Source of the DNA: Gemmatimonadota bacterium
GTDB lineage: Bacteria; Gemmatimonadota; Gemmatimonadetes; Longimicrobiales; Gaopeijiaceae
Reading direction: 5' to 3'
DNA: 64,000 nt
NCBI GenBank assembly: GCA_022563405.1
Contig: JADFNK010000003.1
Span: forward strand, 27,738-91,737
Position 1 is the first letter of the stretch. The number at the start of each line of letters is the position of its first letter. Made by a program: the position numbers and the translations under genes. The notes beneath the pieces are model-generated. The model did no database searches. It was not told the DNA's origin and saw nothing but the letters and a program-made list of their open reading frames with translations. This document shows positions 44,316 to 53,198 of the stretch, one piece after another.

Positions 44316-45599
44316 TCACGCCGGAAGCTCATGGTCACGAACCAACTCGACACCCTGCTGTTTAAGAAGGCGGCCAGCGAAGGACAGCGGTACACGTATC
44401 TCGAGCTCGAGAACATCGTCGTGTTGAGATTGGTTGAGCACCTCACCCTCCCGGTACAGCATCGCCAAAGTCTGGCCATCATGCGCACCAATCCGCACCG
44501 AGAGGTGGCGAAGCCCGGCTCGAATCCGGGCTTTGAACAGGGCCCGGATCGGCTCGAACGTGTCCGGACGCAGCGCGGACAGGAACACCGCGGGCGTGGT
44601 GTCGAACGCTCGGACGCGCCTGCTCAGTGCCTCCTCTTCCGCGTGGGTCAGCCGATCTATCTTGTTGAAGACCAGGATCTGAGGGCGGTCCCCCAGATCG
44701 AGGTCGTCGAGAACGTCTTCCACCACGCCCTTCTGCTCTTCCCAGCCCGCGTGTGACGCGTCGATGACGTGAGCCAGAAGGTCCGCTTCCCGGGCCTCCT
44801 CGAGCGTCGAGCGGAAGGACGCGACAAGGTGATGTGGCAACTTCCGAATGAACCCGACCGTGTCCGTAACAAGGGCTTCGAGCCCCTCGCCCAGATCCAC
44901 CGAACGTGTTGTGGAATCGAGCGTGGCGAAGAGGCGGTCCTCGACGAAAAGATCCGAATCGGAGAGCGCGCGGAGCAGCGACGACTTCCCCGCATTCGTA
45001 TATCCGACGAGGGCCACTCGGAACTTCCCCTCCCGTGATTGCCGCTGGATAGCCCGAGCCCGGGTCACGCTCTCGAGCTTCTTGCGGAGATCGGCGATTC
45101 GGCGACCGATCATACGCCGATCGGTTTCGAGCTGCGTCTCCCCGGGTCCTCGAAGACCCACCCCCCCGCGAATACGGGAAAGGTGAGTCCACATTCGCTT
45201 GAGCCGGGGAAGCAAGTACTGAAGCTGCGCCAACTCGACTTGCATCTTGGCCTCGCCGGTGCGAGCACGAGTGGCGAAGATGTCCAAGATGAGCTCCGCA
45301 CGATCGAGCACGCGCACACCGATGCGATCCTCCAGGGCTTTACCCTGCGCCGGTGTGAGCTCGTCGTCGAAGATCACGAGATCCGCATCTGCGCCGGCCA
45401 CACATTCCCGAAGCTCGTCGACCTTACCCTTGCCGATGTAGAAGCGCGGATGGGGGGCATCCAGCCGTTGGCGGACAACGTCGACGACCTGACCACCTGC
45501 GGTGTCGGTCAACCGTGTCAGCTCTTCGAGATGTTCCTGGGCGACGCCCTCTGGGAGGGTCTTCAGGGGAGCCCCCACGAGCACCACCCGTTCCACCAC
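44316..45599 (-). CDS. hflX: ribosome-associated GTPase HflX
   Basis: A 427-residue protein. The N-terminal ATP-binding domain has HPRFYIGKGKVDELRE. A helical linker is followed by the G domain with VALVGYTNAGKSSLLRAL, TDTVGFIRKLPHHLVASFRS and NKID. The short C-terminal domain has IGAHDGQTLAMLY. HflX splits stalled 70S ribosomes under heat or antibiotic stress. It lies 39 bases downstream of cca. Confidence 0.96.
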   Translation of the reverse strand: MVERVVLVGAPLKTLPEGVAQEHLEELTRLTDTAGGQVVDVVRQRLDAPHPRFYIGKGKVDELRECVAGADADLVIFDDELTPAQGKALEDRIGVRVLDRAELILDIFATRARTGEAKMQVELAQLQYLLPRLKRMWTHLSRIRGGVGLRGPGETQLETDRRMIGRRIADLRKKLESVTRARAIQRQSREGKFRVALVGYTNAGKSSLLRALSDSDLFVEDRLFATLDSTTRSVDLGEGLEALVTDTVGFIRKLPHHLVASFRSTLEEAREADLLAHVIDASHAGWEEQKGVVEDVLDDLDLGDRPQILVFNKIDRLTHAEEEALSRRVRAFDTTPAVFLSALRPDTFEPIRALFKARIRAGLRHLSVRIGAHDGQTLAMLYREGEVLNQSQHDDVLELEIRVPLSFAGRLLKQQGVELVRDHELPA

Positions 45600-45638
45600 C
45601 GCACGGTTGTCGATCAGCTGAGTAGGAATGTGACCCTC

Positions 45639-47036
45639 CTAAGAGTCCGGAGAGGCGTCGATTAGAAAGCCGCCCTGAGCGGCCAGATCTTCGAGGTCGG
45701 CCCGGTTGTTCACCTCGGGACGGTCGAGGACCTCTTCCAACAGGAACCTGAGTATTTCGCCGAAATGCGGCCCAGGGGGAAGTCCCATCTTCTTTAGGTC
45801 GGAGCCGTCCAAGGCGAGGTCCGCGATCGTGAGCGGGGTGTTTTCACGAAGAATCGTTCGGAGTGCGTTGATTCGGCGAACCACGTCCCTGGATGTGAGA
45901 TCCTCGCTCTCATGCGCCGCTCGCGCGCGCGGCGCTCTCTCGGGCGACTCCGTCTCCGGCTTCTGGTGCCCACGGGCACGTGCGAGCCAGGCCCGAGCGA
46001 TGTCGGCGAAGTGCTCGGGTCCGACCCGGTTGAGCCACCGCCGGAGAACGGCTGGTTCTTCGAACAGAGGAGCCGGGGAAAGACTCGCGGCGACCGTTGC
46101 CACGCGTTTCGTGTCAGCGTTGGAGAACCGAAGGCGCTCCATGAGGCTCTCGATCACGCTCCGCCGTGCGTCGCGTGCAGAGTCTTCCGCGTCGATCGCC
46201 TCCTGGTCGCCAGCCACGGAAGCGAGCGCGAAGAGGAGCGAAAGGCGCACCCACGGGCGGGTGCGGGAAACCGCATCGCAGGCCAACAGCGTGGGGGCGA
46301 GGCCCTCCGGGGGTCCGATGTCGAGTTCGGGATAGAGCTCCGTAAACACCCCCGATTCGGCGTAGAGCCCCAGTGCGACTGAGGGCTTCTTCGCCTGCGA
46401 CAGCACCTTCATCATCTCTTCTTGAATCCGCTCGGGAGATAGTTGTGACAGTTCAGGAACGGCGGAGAGAAGGGCACGCCACGCCCCCGCTTCGATTGTC
46501 AGTCCGAATTGGCCGGCGAAGCGAAGCGCCCTCAGCACACGAAGCAAATCTTCGGCAAAACGCTCGGCCGGGTCCCCAACGGTGCGGAGGACCTGTTCGT
46601 TCAGGTCAGCGGCACCGCTCCACGGATCCAGCAACTTGTCGCGCTCAGGATGCCAGGCAAGTGCATTAAAAGTGAAATCACGCCGGGAGAGATCCTCTTC
46701 GATATTTTCCGCGAACTCCACGACGGCGCGTCGGCCGAAGGTCTCGACGTCACGCCGGAAGGTCGTGACCTCGTAGAGTGTTCCGTCGGGAGCCAGGACG
46801 CCGACCGTTCCATGATCCACGCCAATGGGCACGGTTCGCCCGAAAGTGGTCATGATCTGCTTCGGGCGCGCCTTCGTCGCGAAGTCCCAGTCGCCCACGG
46901 GCCGACCCAGTAGTGTGTCGCGAATCGCGCCCCCGACGATCCAGGTCTCGAACCCAGCCTCTTCGAGTGTGCGCCAGATCCGGAGGACCTGGTCGGGCGG
47001 GGACACCTCGAACCTCATGTCCCCCTGTCCGATCAC
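45639..47036 (-). CDS. cca: tRNA nucleotidyltransferase (CCA-adding) / poly(A) polymerase family
   Basis: A 465-residue class II nucleotidyltransferase. The head domain has IVGGAIRDTLLGRPVGDWDF, with the two catalytic Asp, and DFTFNALAWHPE. The RNA-binding neck is DLLRVLRALRFAGQFG. A C-terminal extension of about 150 residues is Arg/Ala-rich and less conserved. Since tRNA-Gln here lacks encoded CCA, a CCA-adding role is favoured. The GTG start overlaps the gmhA stop by 4 bases; an ATG at 47018 is an alternative. Confidence 0.92.
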   Translation of the reverse strand: MIGQGDMRFEVSPPDQVLRIWRTLEEAGFETWIVGGAIRDTLLGRPVGDWDFATKARPKQIMTTFGRTVPIGVDHGTVGVLAPDGTLYEVTTFRRDVETFGRRAVVEFAENIEEDLSRRDFTFNALAWHPERDKLLDPWSGAADLNEQVLRTVGDPAERFAEDLLRVLRALRFAGQFGLTIEAGAWRALLSAVPELSQLSPERIQEEMMKVLSQAKKPSVALGLYAESGVFTELYPELDIGPPEGLAPTLLACDAVSRTRPWVRLSLLFALASVAGDQEAIDAEDSARDARRSVIESLMERLRFSNADTKRVATVAASLSPAPLFEEPAVLRRWLNRVGPEHFADIARAWLARARGHQKPETESPERAPRARAAHESEDLTSRDVVRRINALRTILRENTPLTIADLALDGSDLKKMGLPPGPHFGEILRFLLEEVLDRPEVNNRADLEDLAAQGGFLIDASPDS

Positions 47037-47617
47037 CCTCCGGACCCTTCCGCGAAATGGCGGTCGACACGCTCACAGATCGCGTGTCCGATCGCAAGAT
47101 GCAGTTCCTGCGCACGGGCGATGGTCTCGGTGGGAATTACGAGAGCGAGATCCACTTCCTGTCGCAGGCGCCCACCCCCCCGGGCGAGGAGAGCCACCGT
47201 ACGTATGCCAGCAGTTCGCGCTGCTTCCGCCGCTCGAAGAAGATTCTCCGAATCTCCGCTCGTTGAGTGGAGAAAAAGCAGATCGCCCTCACGGCCCAGC
47301 GCCTCGACCTGGCGCGCGAACACGTAGGCAAATCCGAAGTCGTTGGCTCCGGCCGTAAGCACCGACGTATCGGTCGTGAGGGCCAAGGCACGAAGGGGCG
47401 CCCGGGTCCGCTTGAACCGGATCACGTATTCGGCCGCCAGGTGCTGTGCGTCAGCGGCCGATCCCCCGTTGCCGCAGAAAAGGAGGGATCCTCCTTGCTC
47501 CAACGTCTCCAGGACCATCGACCCAGCCTGGGCGATCGGCTCTGCTAAATCTCGTGCACAGACGGCCGCCAACTCGGACAGCTCGACCAGATCGATCAGA
47601 TCGTTCGATTGACTCAT
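47033..47617 (-). CDS. gmhA: phosphoheptose isomerase (SIS domain)
   Basis: A 194-residue SIS-fold protein. It has LLFCGNGGSAADAQHLAAEY, ALTTDTSVLTAGANDFGF and FLHSTSGDSENLL, characteristic of GmhA. It converts sedoheptulose-7-phosphate to heptose-7-phosphate for lipopolysaccharide core heptose. The ATG at 47617 clears the preceding gene; the longer frame overlaps it. No other heptose genes are in the window. Confidence 0.92.
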   Translation of the reverse strand: MSQSNDLIDLVELSELAAVCARDLAEPIAQAGSMVLETLEQGGSLLFCGNGGSAADAQHLAAEYVIRFKRTRAPLRALALTTDTSVLTAGANDFGFAYVFARQVEALGREGDLLFLHSTSGDSENLLRAAEAARTAGIRTVALLARGGGRLRQEVDLALVIPTETIARAQELHLAIGHAICERVDRHFAEGSGG

Positions 47618-47633
47618 CTTTCGCGGCGCCTGT

Positions 47634-48452
47634 TCACCCCTTGAAGATCTTTTTGAACCCGTCCCAGAACCCCTCGCTGATCGGCATCGGGGCAACCGGC
47701 AAAGGCGGCTGGTCCCGGATGACGCGCCCCGGATTCGTCACGGTGAGGAGCTGGAACTGTTCCAGGCCATCGTGCGCCGTGAAGAAGTCCTCTGCATCCC
47801 TCAGATGGATTCCGAGGTGTGCTCTGGCGTGAAAGTCGCTCGACAGATAATCCACCCAACCCCGGATAAGAAGCTCGGAAGCCACGGAGCGCGCATCAGG
47901 ACCATAACGTCCTATGAAGGATCCATGGTTGACCTGAAGGTAAGCGCCCGCGCTCCGCCATGCTCCCGCGGAATCCAGCTCCCGCTTGATTCCCGCGTAC
48001 CGCTCAGGGTGCGCAAGTATGGGACGGTACCCCGCTGATGCAATCCGCTCGATCACCTGAGTGGTCCTCGGCGGAATTTGAAGGCGGGGCCACTCGACCA
48101 ACACGAAGGAGGTACCGGCGAGGCGCAGGCGAGCATCGGAGAAGTCCGGGTCGGGCACGTCGAGCATCACCTCGTGTCCGCGAAAGAGCTCGACTTCCGG
48201 GAAACGCTCCCGTACCTGCTCGGCCAACTCCTGCCAGGACTCGTCGACCTCCGCCAGCAATGTCCCGAGCAGGCTGGAATCGTGCGTGAGACTCGCGTTC
48301 ACATGGGGAGTCGTGACGATCTGTCCGATCCCGGCCGCCACCATCCGCTCGACGGCTTCGAGGGCTTCCTCAAGAGTCCGCGCCCCGTCATCGACGGCAG
48401 GTACGAGGTGACTGTGAAGGTCCCCCACACGGGTCGTTTCCTCCGACGTCAA
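47634..48452 (-). CDS. CpsB/YwqE-type protein-tyrosine phosphatase (PHP domain)
   Basis: A 272-residue PHP-fold metal-dependent phosphatase. It has DLHSHLVPAVDDGARTLEEA, TTPHVN, RGHEVMLDVPD, ILAHPERYAG and SSDFHAR, supplying the His/Asp metal ligands. Homologues dephosphorylate the CpsD/Wzc tyrosine kinases that control capsule or exopolysaccharide assembly. No such kinase is nearby, but gmhA directly downstream also belongs to surface carbohydrate synthesis. The start overlaps the upstream small gene by 4 bases. Confidence 0.92.
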   Translation of the reverse strand: MTSEETTRVGDLHSHLVPAVDDGARTLEEALEAVERMVAAGIGQIVTTPHVNASLTHDSSLLGTLLAEVDESWQELAEQVRERFPEVELFRGHEVMLDVPDPDFSDARLRLAGTSFVLVEWPRLQIPPRTTQVIERIASAGYRPILAHPERYAGIKRELDSAGAWRSAGAYLQVNHGSFIGRYGPDARSVASELLIRGWVDYLSSDFHARAHLGIHLRDAEDFFTAHDGLEQFQLLTVTNPGRVIRDQPPLPVAPMPISEGFWDGFKKIFKG

Positions 48453-48793
48453 GCGAACGTCCCTCCGGCCGACCCACCGGCCGACACCCGGCCAAGAGCG
48501 TCACGGAGCACAGCTCGGACGTCAGGCGCCTCGGAGGCGGCTTCACAGCCGTACGTGTAAAGCGCATCGGCGGCGAGCAGCTGATAGGCTGCTTCCCGGT
48601 CCCGGCCTGGCCTCGCCACGGCTTCCTCCAGATGGAGCAAACCCGCTCTCAGAAGGCATTCCGGCACTGAGGCCACTCCGCCGTCGGGTCCACCATCGGG
48701 ATCCGATCCACCATCCGGAATCTTCAACCAAGCCTTCAACTCGTCGGGGGCCGGAGGCTTACGAGTGGCGACCCAGTCCATCGGAGAGTCCAT
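48449..48793 (-). CDS. small protein of unknown function
   Basis: A 114-residue soluble protein. It has a Pro/Asp/Gly-rich stretch (IPDGGSDPDGGPDGG) in the middle and two helices after it (CLLRAGLLHLEEAVAR; AAYQLLAADALYTYGCEA). It is overlapped at both ends (TAATG with alaS, ATGA with the phosphatase gene), which argues that it is translated. No family recognised; the helical part could be a small adaptor. An internal ATG four codons later is possible. Confidence 0.65.
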   Translation of the reverse strand: MDSPMDWVATRKPPAPDELKAWLKIPDGGSDPDGGPDGGVASVPECLLRAGLLHLEEAVARPGRDREAAYQLLAADALYTYGCEAASEAPDVRAVLRDALGRVSAGGSAGGTFA

Positions 48794-51465
48794 TAACCAG
48801 CAGCTTCACGAGTGAGCCGCTCCACCACGTCTCGCCCCATTCGGAGCGCCTCTTCGATGCGTTCGGGATCCTCGACACCGGCCTGCGCCATATGAGGCCG
48901 CCCACCACCTCGGCCTCCGACCACGGACGCAATCTCACGAACGATCGTGTCGGCCCGGACGCCCCGCCCGATCAAATCATCGGTGACGAAAGCGAAGAGT
49001 GTATGTTTGCCCTCTGGCAGATCGGCCGACACCACCGCCACCCCGCTCGCCTCCTTCGTCAAGAAAGCATCGCCCCACTTTCGAGCGTCGTCGGCATTCC
49101 TGGCCCTGATGCGTACTGCCCTGTACTGGGTGGCCACGTCATCGAATACGATGGTATCCTCCAGGACGACACTCTCACCGGCCCCTCCACCACTTCGGAG
49201 GTCATCCAAGAGCCCTTCCAATTCCTTCTTTTCGGCGAGGAGTTGCTCAGCTCGGGCCGCAGCATTTTCCTGAGATGTCCCGAGGACCGTGGCGACTTCG
49301 TCCAGCCGGCTCGCCCTCTCTTCCAGATTCCGCAGCGCTCGGCGACCCGTGACGGCCTCGATGCGGCGCACGCCAGCGGCCACCCCGCTCTCACTGGTGA
49401 TCTTGAACAAGCCGATCTCGCCCGTATGCCCGACGTGGGTTCCACCGCAAAGTTCCATGCTCACGCCGGGTATCTCGACAACCCGAACCACGTCATCGTA
49501 CTTCTCCCCGAACAGCGCCATCGCCCCATCGCGGACGGCATCGTCGTAGGCACGAGGCCCGATCGAAAGCGCGTGATCCTCCCAAATGTTCTCGGTCACG
49601 ATCTCCTCGATTTTACGCCGTTCATCCTCGGCCATCGGCGCGGTATGCGAAAAGTCGAACCTCAGCCGATCGGGTGCCACGAGCGATCCGCGCTGCACCA
49701 CGTGAGTGCCCAGGACGTCCCGCAGCGCCGCCTGCAGGAGGTGGGTGGCAGTGTGATTCCGCTCCGTGTCCCGCCGTGTGACGGAATCCACGATCGCACG
49801 AACTCGAAGCGGCGCCTTCAACGGCACGGGCAACGCCCCCTCCGGAACCGTGCCGAGCAGGGCCACTCGGTCACCGACTCTCACAACGTCTCGGATTTCG
49901 GTGGACCATCCGTCTCCCTCCACGCGGCCGGTATCGGAGACCTGTCCTCCGCCCTCGATGTAGAACGGATTTTCGGCCACTTGCAGGGCCAGGCCATCCT
50001 CCGAGATGCGGACGGCCAACACGTCCGTTGCGGACTCGAGTTGATCGTAGCCGGAGAAACGCTGGTCACCCTTCGCCCGCAGTGTCTGCCATCCCTCCAC
50101 GAGATCCTCACCCGCAAGTTTGGGGGCGGACTGAGCCCGGTCCGCCCGGCTGCGCTCACGCTGCCCCTCCAAGGCGTCTTCAAAACCCTGAACGTCGACC
50201 CCGTAGCCCCGTTCCTCGGCCATGAGCTCGGTGAGGTCCAGAGGGAAGCCGAACGTGTCATACAATTTGAAGGCGTCCGCACCCGAAATCACCGTTTCGG
50301 ACTCCCCAGAGCCCACTGATTGCGGAGCCAACTCATCGAAACGGGCCAACCCACCTTCGATCGTAGCGAGGAAGCGATCCTCCTCGGCCCGTGTGGTACT
50401 CAAGACATGTTCCCGAGCTTCCTCCAGTTCGGGATACACCTCACTCATGCTCTCGATCACGGCGGCGACCACGTGCACGAGCGTCGGCTCGCGGCGTCCC
50501 AACAGCCACGCGTGTCGGACGGCCCTCCTCAAAATACGCCGTAGGACGTATCCCCGCCCCGAGTTGGAAGGCGACACACCATCCGCCAAGAGAAACGCGA
50601 CGGCGCGAGCATGATCCGCCAGCACCCGGTATCTGACACCCTCCTGCGCTTCGGGCTCGTACGGGCTCCCCAAGATCTCGGATGCGGCCTCGAGCAGAGG
50701 GGAGAACACATCGATGTCGTAGTTCGAGTCCACTTCCTGGACAACCCTAGCCAGGCGTTCAAGGCCAGCCCCGGTGTCAATAGAGGGCGCGGGTAGCGGG
50801 TGAAGTTTGCCCTCTTCGTCACGGTTGAACTGCATAAAAACCAGGTTCCACAGCTCCACGAGGATCCCACGCTCTCCGAGATCGACAAACTCCTCCAGGG
50901 TGAGCGTGTTCTTGCGCTCCTCGGCCGACCGGAGATCGTAGTGCAGCTCGGAACACGGGCCACACGGGCCGGTATCGGCCATCTGCCAGAAGTTGTCCTT
51001 GTCGCCGAGTCGAAAAATCCGCTCCGGGGGGACATCCACCACCTCCTGCCACAGATCCCACGCCTCGTCATCGGAATCGTGGATCGAAACGAAAAGACGA
51101 TCGGGATCCAGACCCAGCTCACCCGTCAGGAATTCCCACGCGTAGGCGATCGCGTCTCGCTTGAAGTAATCGCCGAACGAAAAATTACCCAACATCTCGA
51201 AGAAAGTATGATGGCTGGCGGTTCTACCCACCTCTTCGAGATCGTTGTGTTTCCCACCCGCCCGGACGCACTTCTGGGACGTACAAGCTCGCTTGAAGGG
51301 GCGTTCCTCCATGCCCAAGAAAACGCCCTTGAACTGGACCATGCCGGCGTTCGTGAACAGCAGGGTCGGATCGTCCTTCGGAACCAGGGACGAACTCGCC
51401 TCGACGGCGTGGCCTCGCGCGCGGAAGAACTCGAGGAAACTCGTTCGGATTTCAGCTGTGGTCAT
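48793..51465 (-). CDS. alaS: alanyl-tRNA synthetase
   Basis: An 890-residue class II synthetase. The catalytic core begins IRTSFLEFFRARGH and has TLLFTNAGMVQFKGVFLG and GRGYVLRRILRRAVRHAW. The editing domain has RNHTATHLLQAALRDVLG and MELCGGTHVGHTGEIG. The C-terminal C-Ala domain ends with GGGRPHMAQAG. It charges tRNA-Ala and clears mischarged Ser and Gly. Length is normal. The upstream 335-base gap carries two inverted structured repeats. Confidence 0.98.
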   Translation of the reverse strand: MTTAEIRTSFLEFFRARGHAVEASSSLVPKDDPTLLFTNAGMVQFKGVFLGMEERPFKRACTSQKCVRAGGKHNDLEEVGRTASHHTFFEMLGNFSFGDYFKRDAIAYAWEFLTGELGLDPDRLFVSIHDSDDEAWDLWQEVVDVPPERIFRLGDKDNFWQMADTGPCGPCSELHYDLRSAEERKNTLTLEEFVDLGERGILVELWNLVFMQFNRDEEGKLHPLPAPSIDTGAGLERLARVVQEVDSNYDIDVFSPLLEAASEILGSPYEPEAQEGVRYRVLADHARAVAFLLADGVSPSNSGRGYVLRRILRRAVRHAWLLGRREPTLVHVVAAVIESMSEVYPELEEAREHVLSTTRAEEDRFLATIEGGLARFDELAPQSVGSGESETVISGADAFKLYDTFGFPLDLTELMAEERGYGVDVQGFEDALEGQRERSRADRAQSAPKLAGEDLVEGWQTLRAKGDQRFSGYDQLESATDVLAVRISEDGLALQVAENPFYIEGGGQVSDTGRVEGDGWSTEIRDVVRVGDRVALLGTVPEGALPVPLKAPLRVRAIVDSVTRRDTERNHTATHLLQAALRDVLGTHVVQRGSLVAPDRLRFDFSHTAPMAEDERRKIEEIVTENIWEDHALSIGPRAYDDAVRDGAMALFGEKYDDVVRVVEIPGVSMELCGGTHVGHTGEIGLFKITSESGVAAGVRRIEAVTGRRALRNLEERASRLDEVATVLGTSQENAAARAEQLLAEKKELEGLLDDLRSGGGAGESVVLEDTIVFDDVATQYRAVRIRARNADDARKWGDAFLTKEASGVAVVSADLPEGKHTLFAFVTDDLIGRGVRADTIVREIASVVGGRGGGRPHMAQAGVEDPERIEEALRMGRDVVERLTREAAG

Positions 51466-51491
51466 GATGCCTGAGTTTGGACGTCCCTGGA

Positions 51492-51640
51492 GGGTGATCC
51501 GAAAGGGGGGTGGGCCGCGTTGCGGATGCCACGGCCCTAGCTCCTAGGCGGAGCGACGACGCCATAGCATTCGCTATGGTTAGGAGCTCCAACAACGGGG
51601 CACCGCGCGTTAGCGTGGTCGGGGTCGTGCCACCGCAACC
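51492..51640 (+). repeat. structured multi-hairpin element, copy A
   Basis: Begins GGGTGATCCGAAAGGGGGG. It holds hairpin 1 (GGGCCG 51512-51517 with CGGCCC 51532-51537). An outer stem AGCTCCTA/TAGGAGCT (51539-51546 and 51581-51588) encloses CGACGACG and hairpin 2 (CCATAGC-ATTC-GCTATGG, 51562-51579). Hairpin 3 is CCGCGC-GTTA-GCGTGG (51603-51618). A diverged second copy faces it. No coding frame. Confidence 0.75.
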
Positions 51641-51660
51641 CTTCAACTTGTAAGATCATT

Positions 51661-51810
51661 CCCCTCATGTTCGTGGGCACATGGCGGTTGTGCGGTTGAT
51701 CCGGCGTCTCTCCTCCTCAGAGTAGCTTTGCTACGCCTCGTCGTCGTTCCTTGTCTGAACGCGCACAAGCGCCATGTGCGCGACCCGCCCCCCTTTCCGA
51801 TCACCCTTCT
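51661..51810 (-). repeat. structured multi-hairpin element, copy B (inverted)
   Basis: Read on the minus strand it begins GGGTGATCGGAAAGGGGGGC, so its first bases include the dnaB stop codon. It keeps the plan of copy A: hairpin 1 (GCGCACA/TGTGCGC, 51781-51761), the shared GGAACGACGACG, hairpin 2 (GTAGC-AAA-GCTAC, 51734-51722), GAGGAG, and hairpin 3 (GCACA/TGTGC, 51693-51677). Stem sequences differ from copy A while pairing is kept. Confidence 0.75.
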
Positions 51811-53198
51811 AGCCCCTCGTCCCCGGACGATTTGCGGGTCACCGAATCGAAGCGCGTGTACGCCTTGTGGAAGTAAAGCTCGACCACACCGGTGGGGCCA
51901 TTCCGTTGCTTGCTGACGATCAGCTCGGCTTTGCCGTCGAGCGAGTTCCCATCCTTGTCCACCGGTCCAAAATAGTACTCGGGACGGTACAAAAACATGA
52001 CCAGATCGGCATCCTGCTCGATGGATCCGCTGTCCCTGAGATCCGAAAGCTGCGGTCGCCGGTCCGTTCGCTGCTCCGGCGCCCGGCTGAGCTGGCTGAG
52101 CGCGACCACCGGAACCTCCAGCTCCCTCGCAAGCGCCTTGAGACCCCTCGAGATCTCGCTCACTTCCTGGACCCTGTTCTCCACGCGTCTGCTACCCGAC
52201 ATGAGCTGCATATAGTCGATGATCAGCAGCCCCAGATCGGTCTCGGCCTTGAGCCGTCGCGCCTTCGCCCTCATTTCGAGGACCGTGCTCCCTGGCGAAT
52301 CATCGATCCACAGAGGCGCAGTGTTCAAATGCCCGGCGGCCGCGGCAAGCCGCTGGTACTCTTCCGGGCTCATTTTTCCGCGCCGGAGCCTCTGCGCGTC
52401 GACCCGGCCCTCAGCGCACAGAAAACGCTGCACCAGTTGCTCTTTCGACATCTCCAGAGAAAAGATGGCCACCGTGATGTTGTGCTCGATGGCGGCGTTC
52501 TGCGCCACGTTCAATATCCAGGACGTCTTTCCCATCGAGGGGCGCCCCGCGACGATCACCAAGTCCCCCTTTTGGAAGCCGGTCGTCATCCGGTCCAGAT
52601 CCCTGAAGCCCGTCGGGACCCCCGTGATTCCGCCGGCGGATTCCTGAAGACGTTCGATGTGTTCGAAGGTCGGCCAGAGGACCTCCTTGATCCAGACGAA
52701 ACCCTGTCGGTTGTGGCTCTCGGCAACCCGGAAAACCCGCTGCTCCGCCTGATCCATGACCTGCTCGACGGAGCGCTCCCCTTGGTCGTGGACGTCTCGG
52801 ATGATGTCGGACGCGGCCTCGATGAGCCGCCTGAGCAACGCCTTGTCGCGGACGATTCGGGCATGGTAATCGATGTTGGCCGCGGTCGGGACCGCGTCGA
52901 GCAGTTCGGCGAGGTACGGCGCGCCCCCCGCGGATTCGAACTCATCCGTCTTCTTGAGCTCTTCGTTGAGCGTGATGACGTCGACCACGTCGCCGCGCTC
53001 GAACAGACGGACCATACCTCGGAAGAGACGGCGGTTGGCCTCCCGGTAGAACATGGAGTCGTCGACGATCTCGATCGCTTTCGCGACCGCATCGTTGTCG
53101 ATGAGCATGCCGCCGAGGACCGAGAACTCGGCCTCCAACGAGAACGGCGGCTGCCGATCGTATTCGGGCAACGCGGTAGGGATTGACGCAGTCTCCAT
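51801..53198 (-). CDS. dnaB: replicative DNA helicase DnaB
   Basis: A 465-residue protein. The N-terminal helical domain has PFSLEAEFSVLGGMLIDNDA. The RecA-like motor has Walker A VIVAGRPSMGKTSWILNVA, Walker B LGLLIIDYMQLMSG and the DnaB signature LKALARELEVPVVALSQLSR with arginine-rich DRRPQLSDLRDSGSIEQDAD. It unwinds DNA ahead of the replisome. Start overlaps the uracil-DNA glycosylase stop by one base. Its stop lies at the edge of structured repeat B. No intein is present. Confidence 0.97.
   Translation of the reverse strand: METASIPTALPEYDRQPPFSLEAEFSVLGGMLIDNDAVAKAIEIVDDSMFYREANRRLFRGMVRLFERGDVVDVITLNEELKKTDEFESAGGAPYLAELLDAVPTAANIDYHARIVRDKALLRRLIEAASDIIRDVHDQGERSVEQVMDQAEQRVFRVAESHNRQGFVWIKEVLWPTFEHIERLQESAGGITGVPTGFRDLDRMTTGFQKGDLVIVAGRPSMGKTSWILNVAQNAAIEHNITVAIFSLEMSKEQLVQRFLCAEGRVDAQRLRRGKMSPEEYQRLAAAAGHLNTAPLWIDDSPGSTVLEMRAKARRLKAETDLGLLIIDYMQLMSGSRRVENRVQEVSEISRGLKALARELEVPVVALSQLSRAPEQRTDRRPQLSDLRDSGSIEQDADLVMFLYRPEYYFGPVDKDGNSLDGKAELIVSKQRNGPTGVVELYFHKAYTRFDSVTRKSSGDEGLEG

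Noticed and set aside
48892..50319. 475-codon open frame on the plus strand
   Set aside because: Antisense to alaS, whose motifs are unmistakable.
51867..53186. 439-codon open frame on the plus strand
   Set aside because: Fully antisense to dnaB, rich in Arg/Pro/His with no domain; a shadow of the GC-rich codon pattern.
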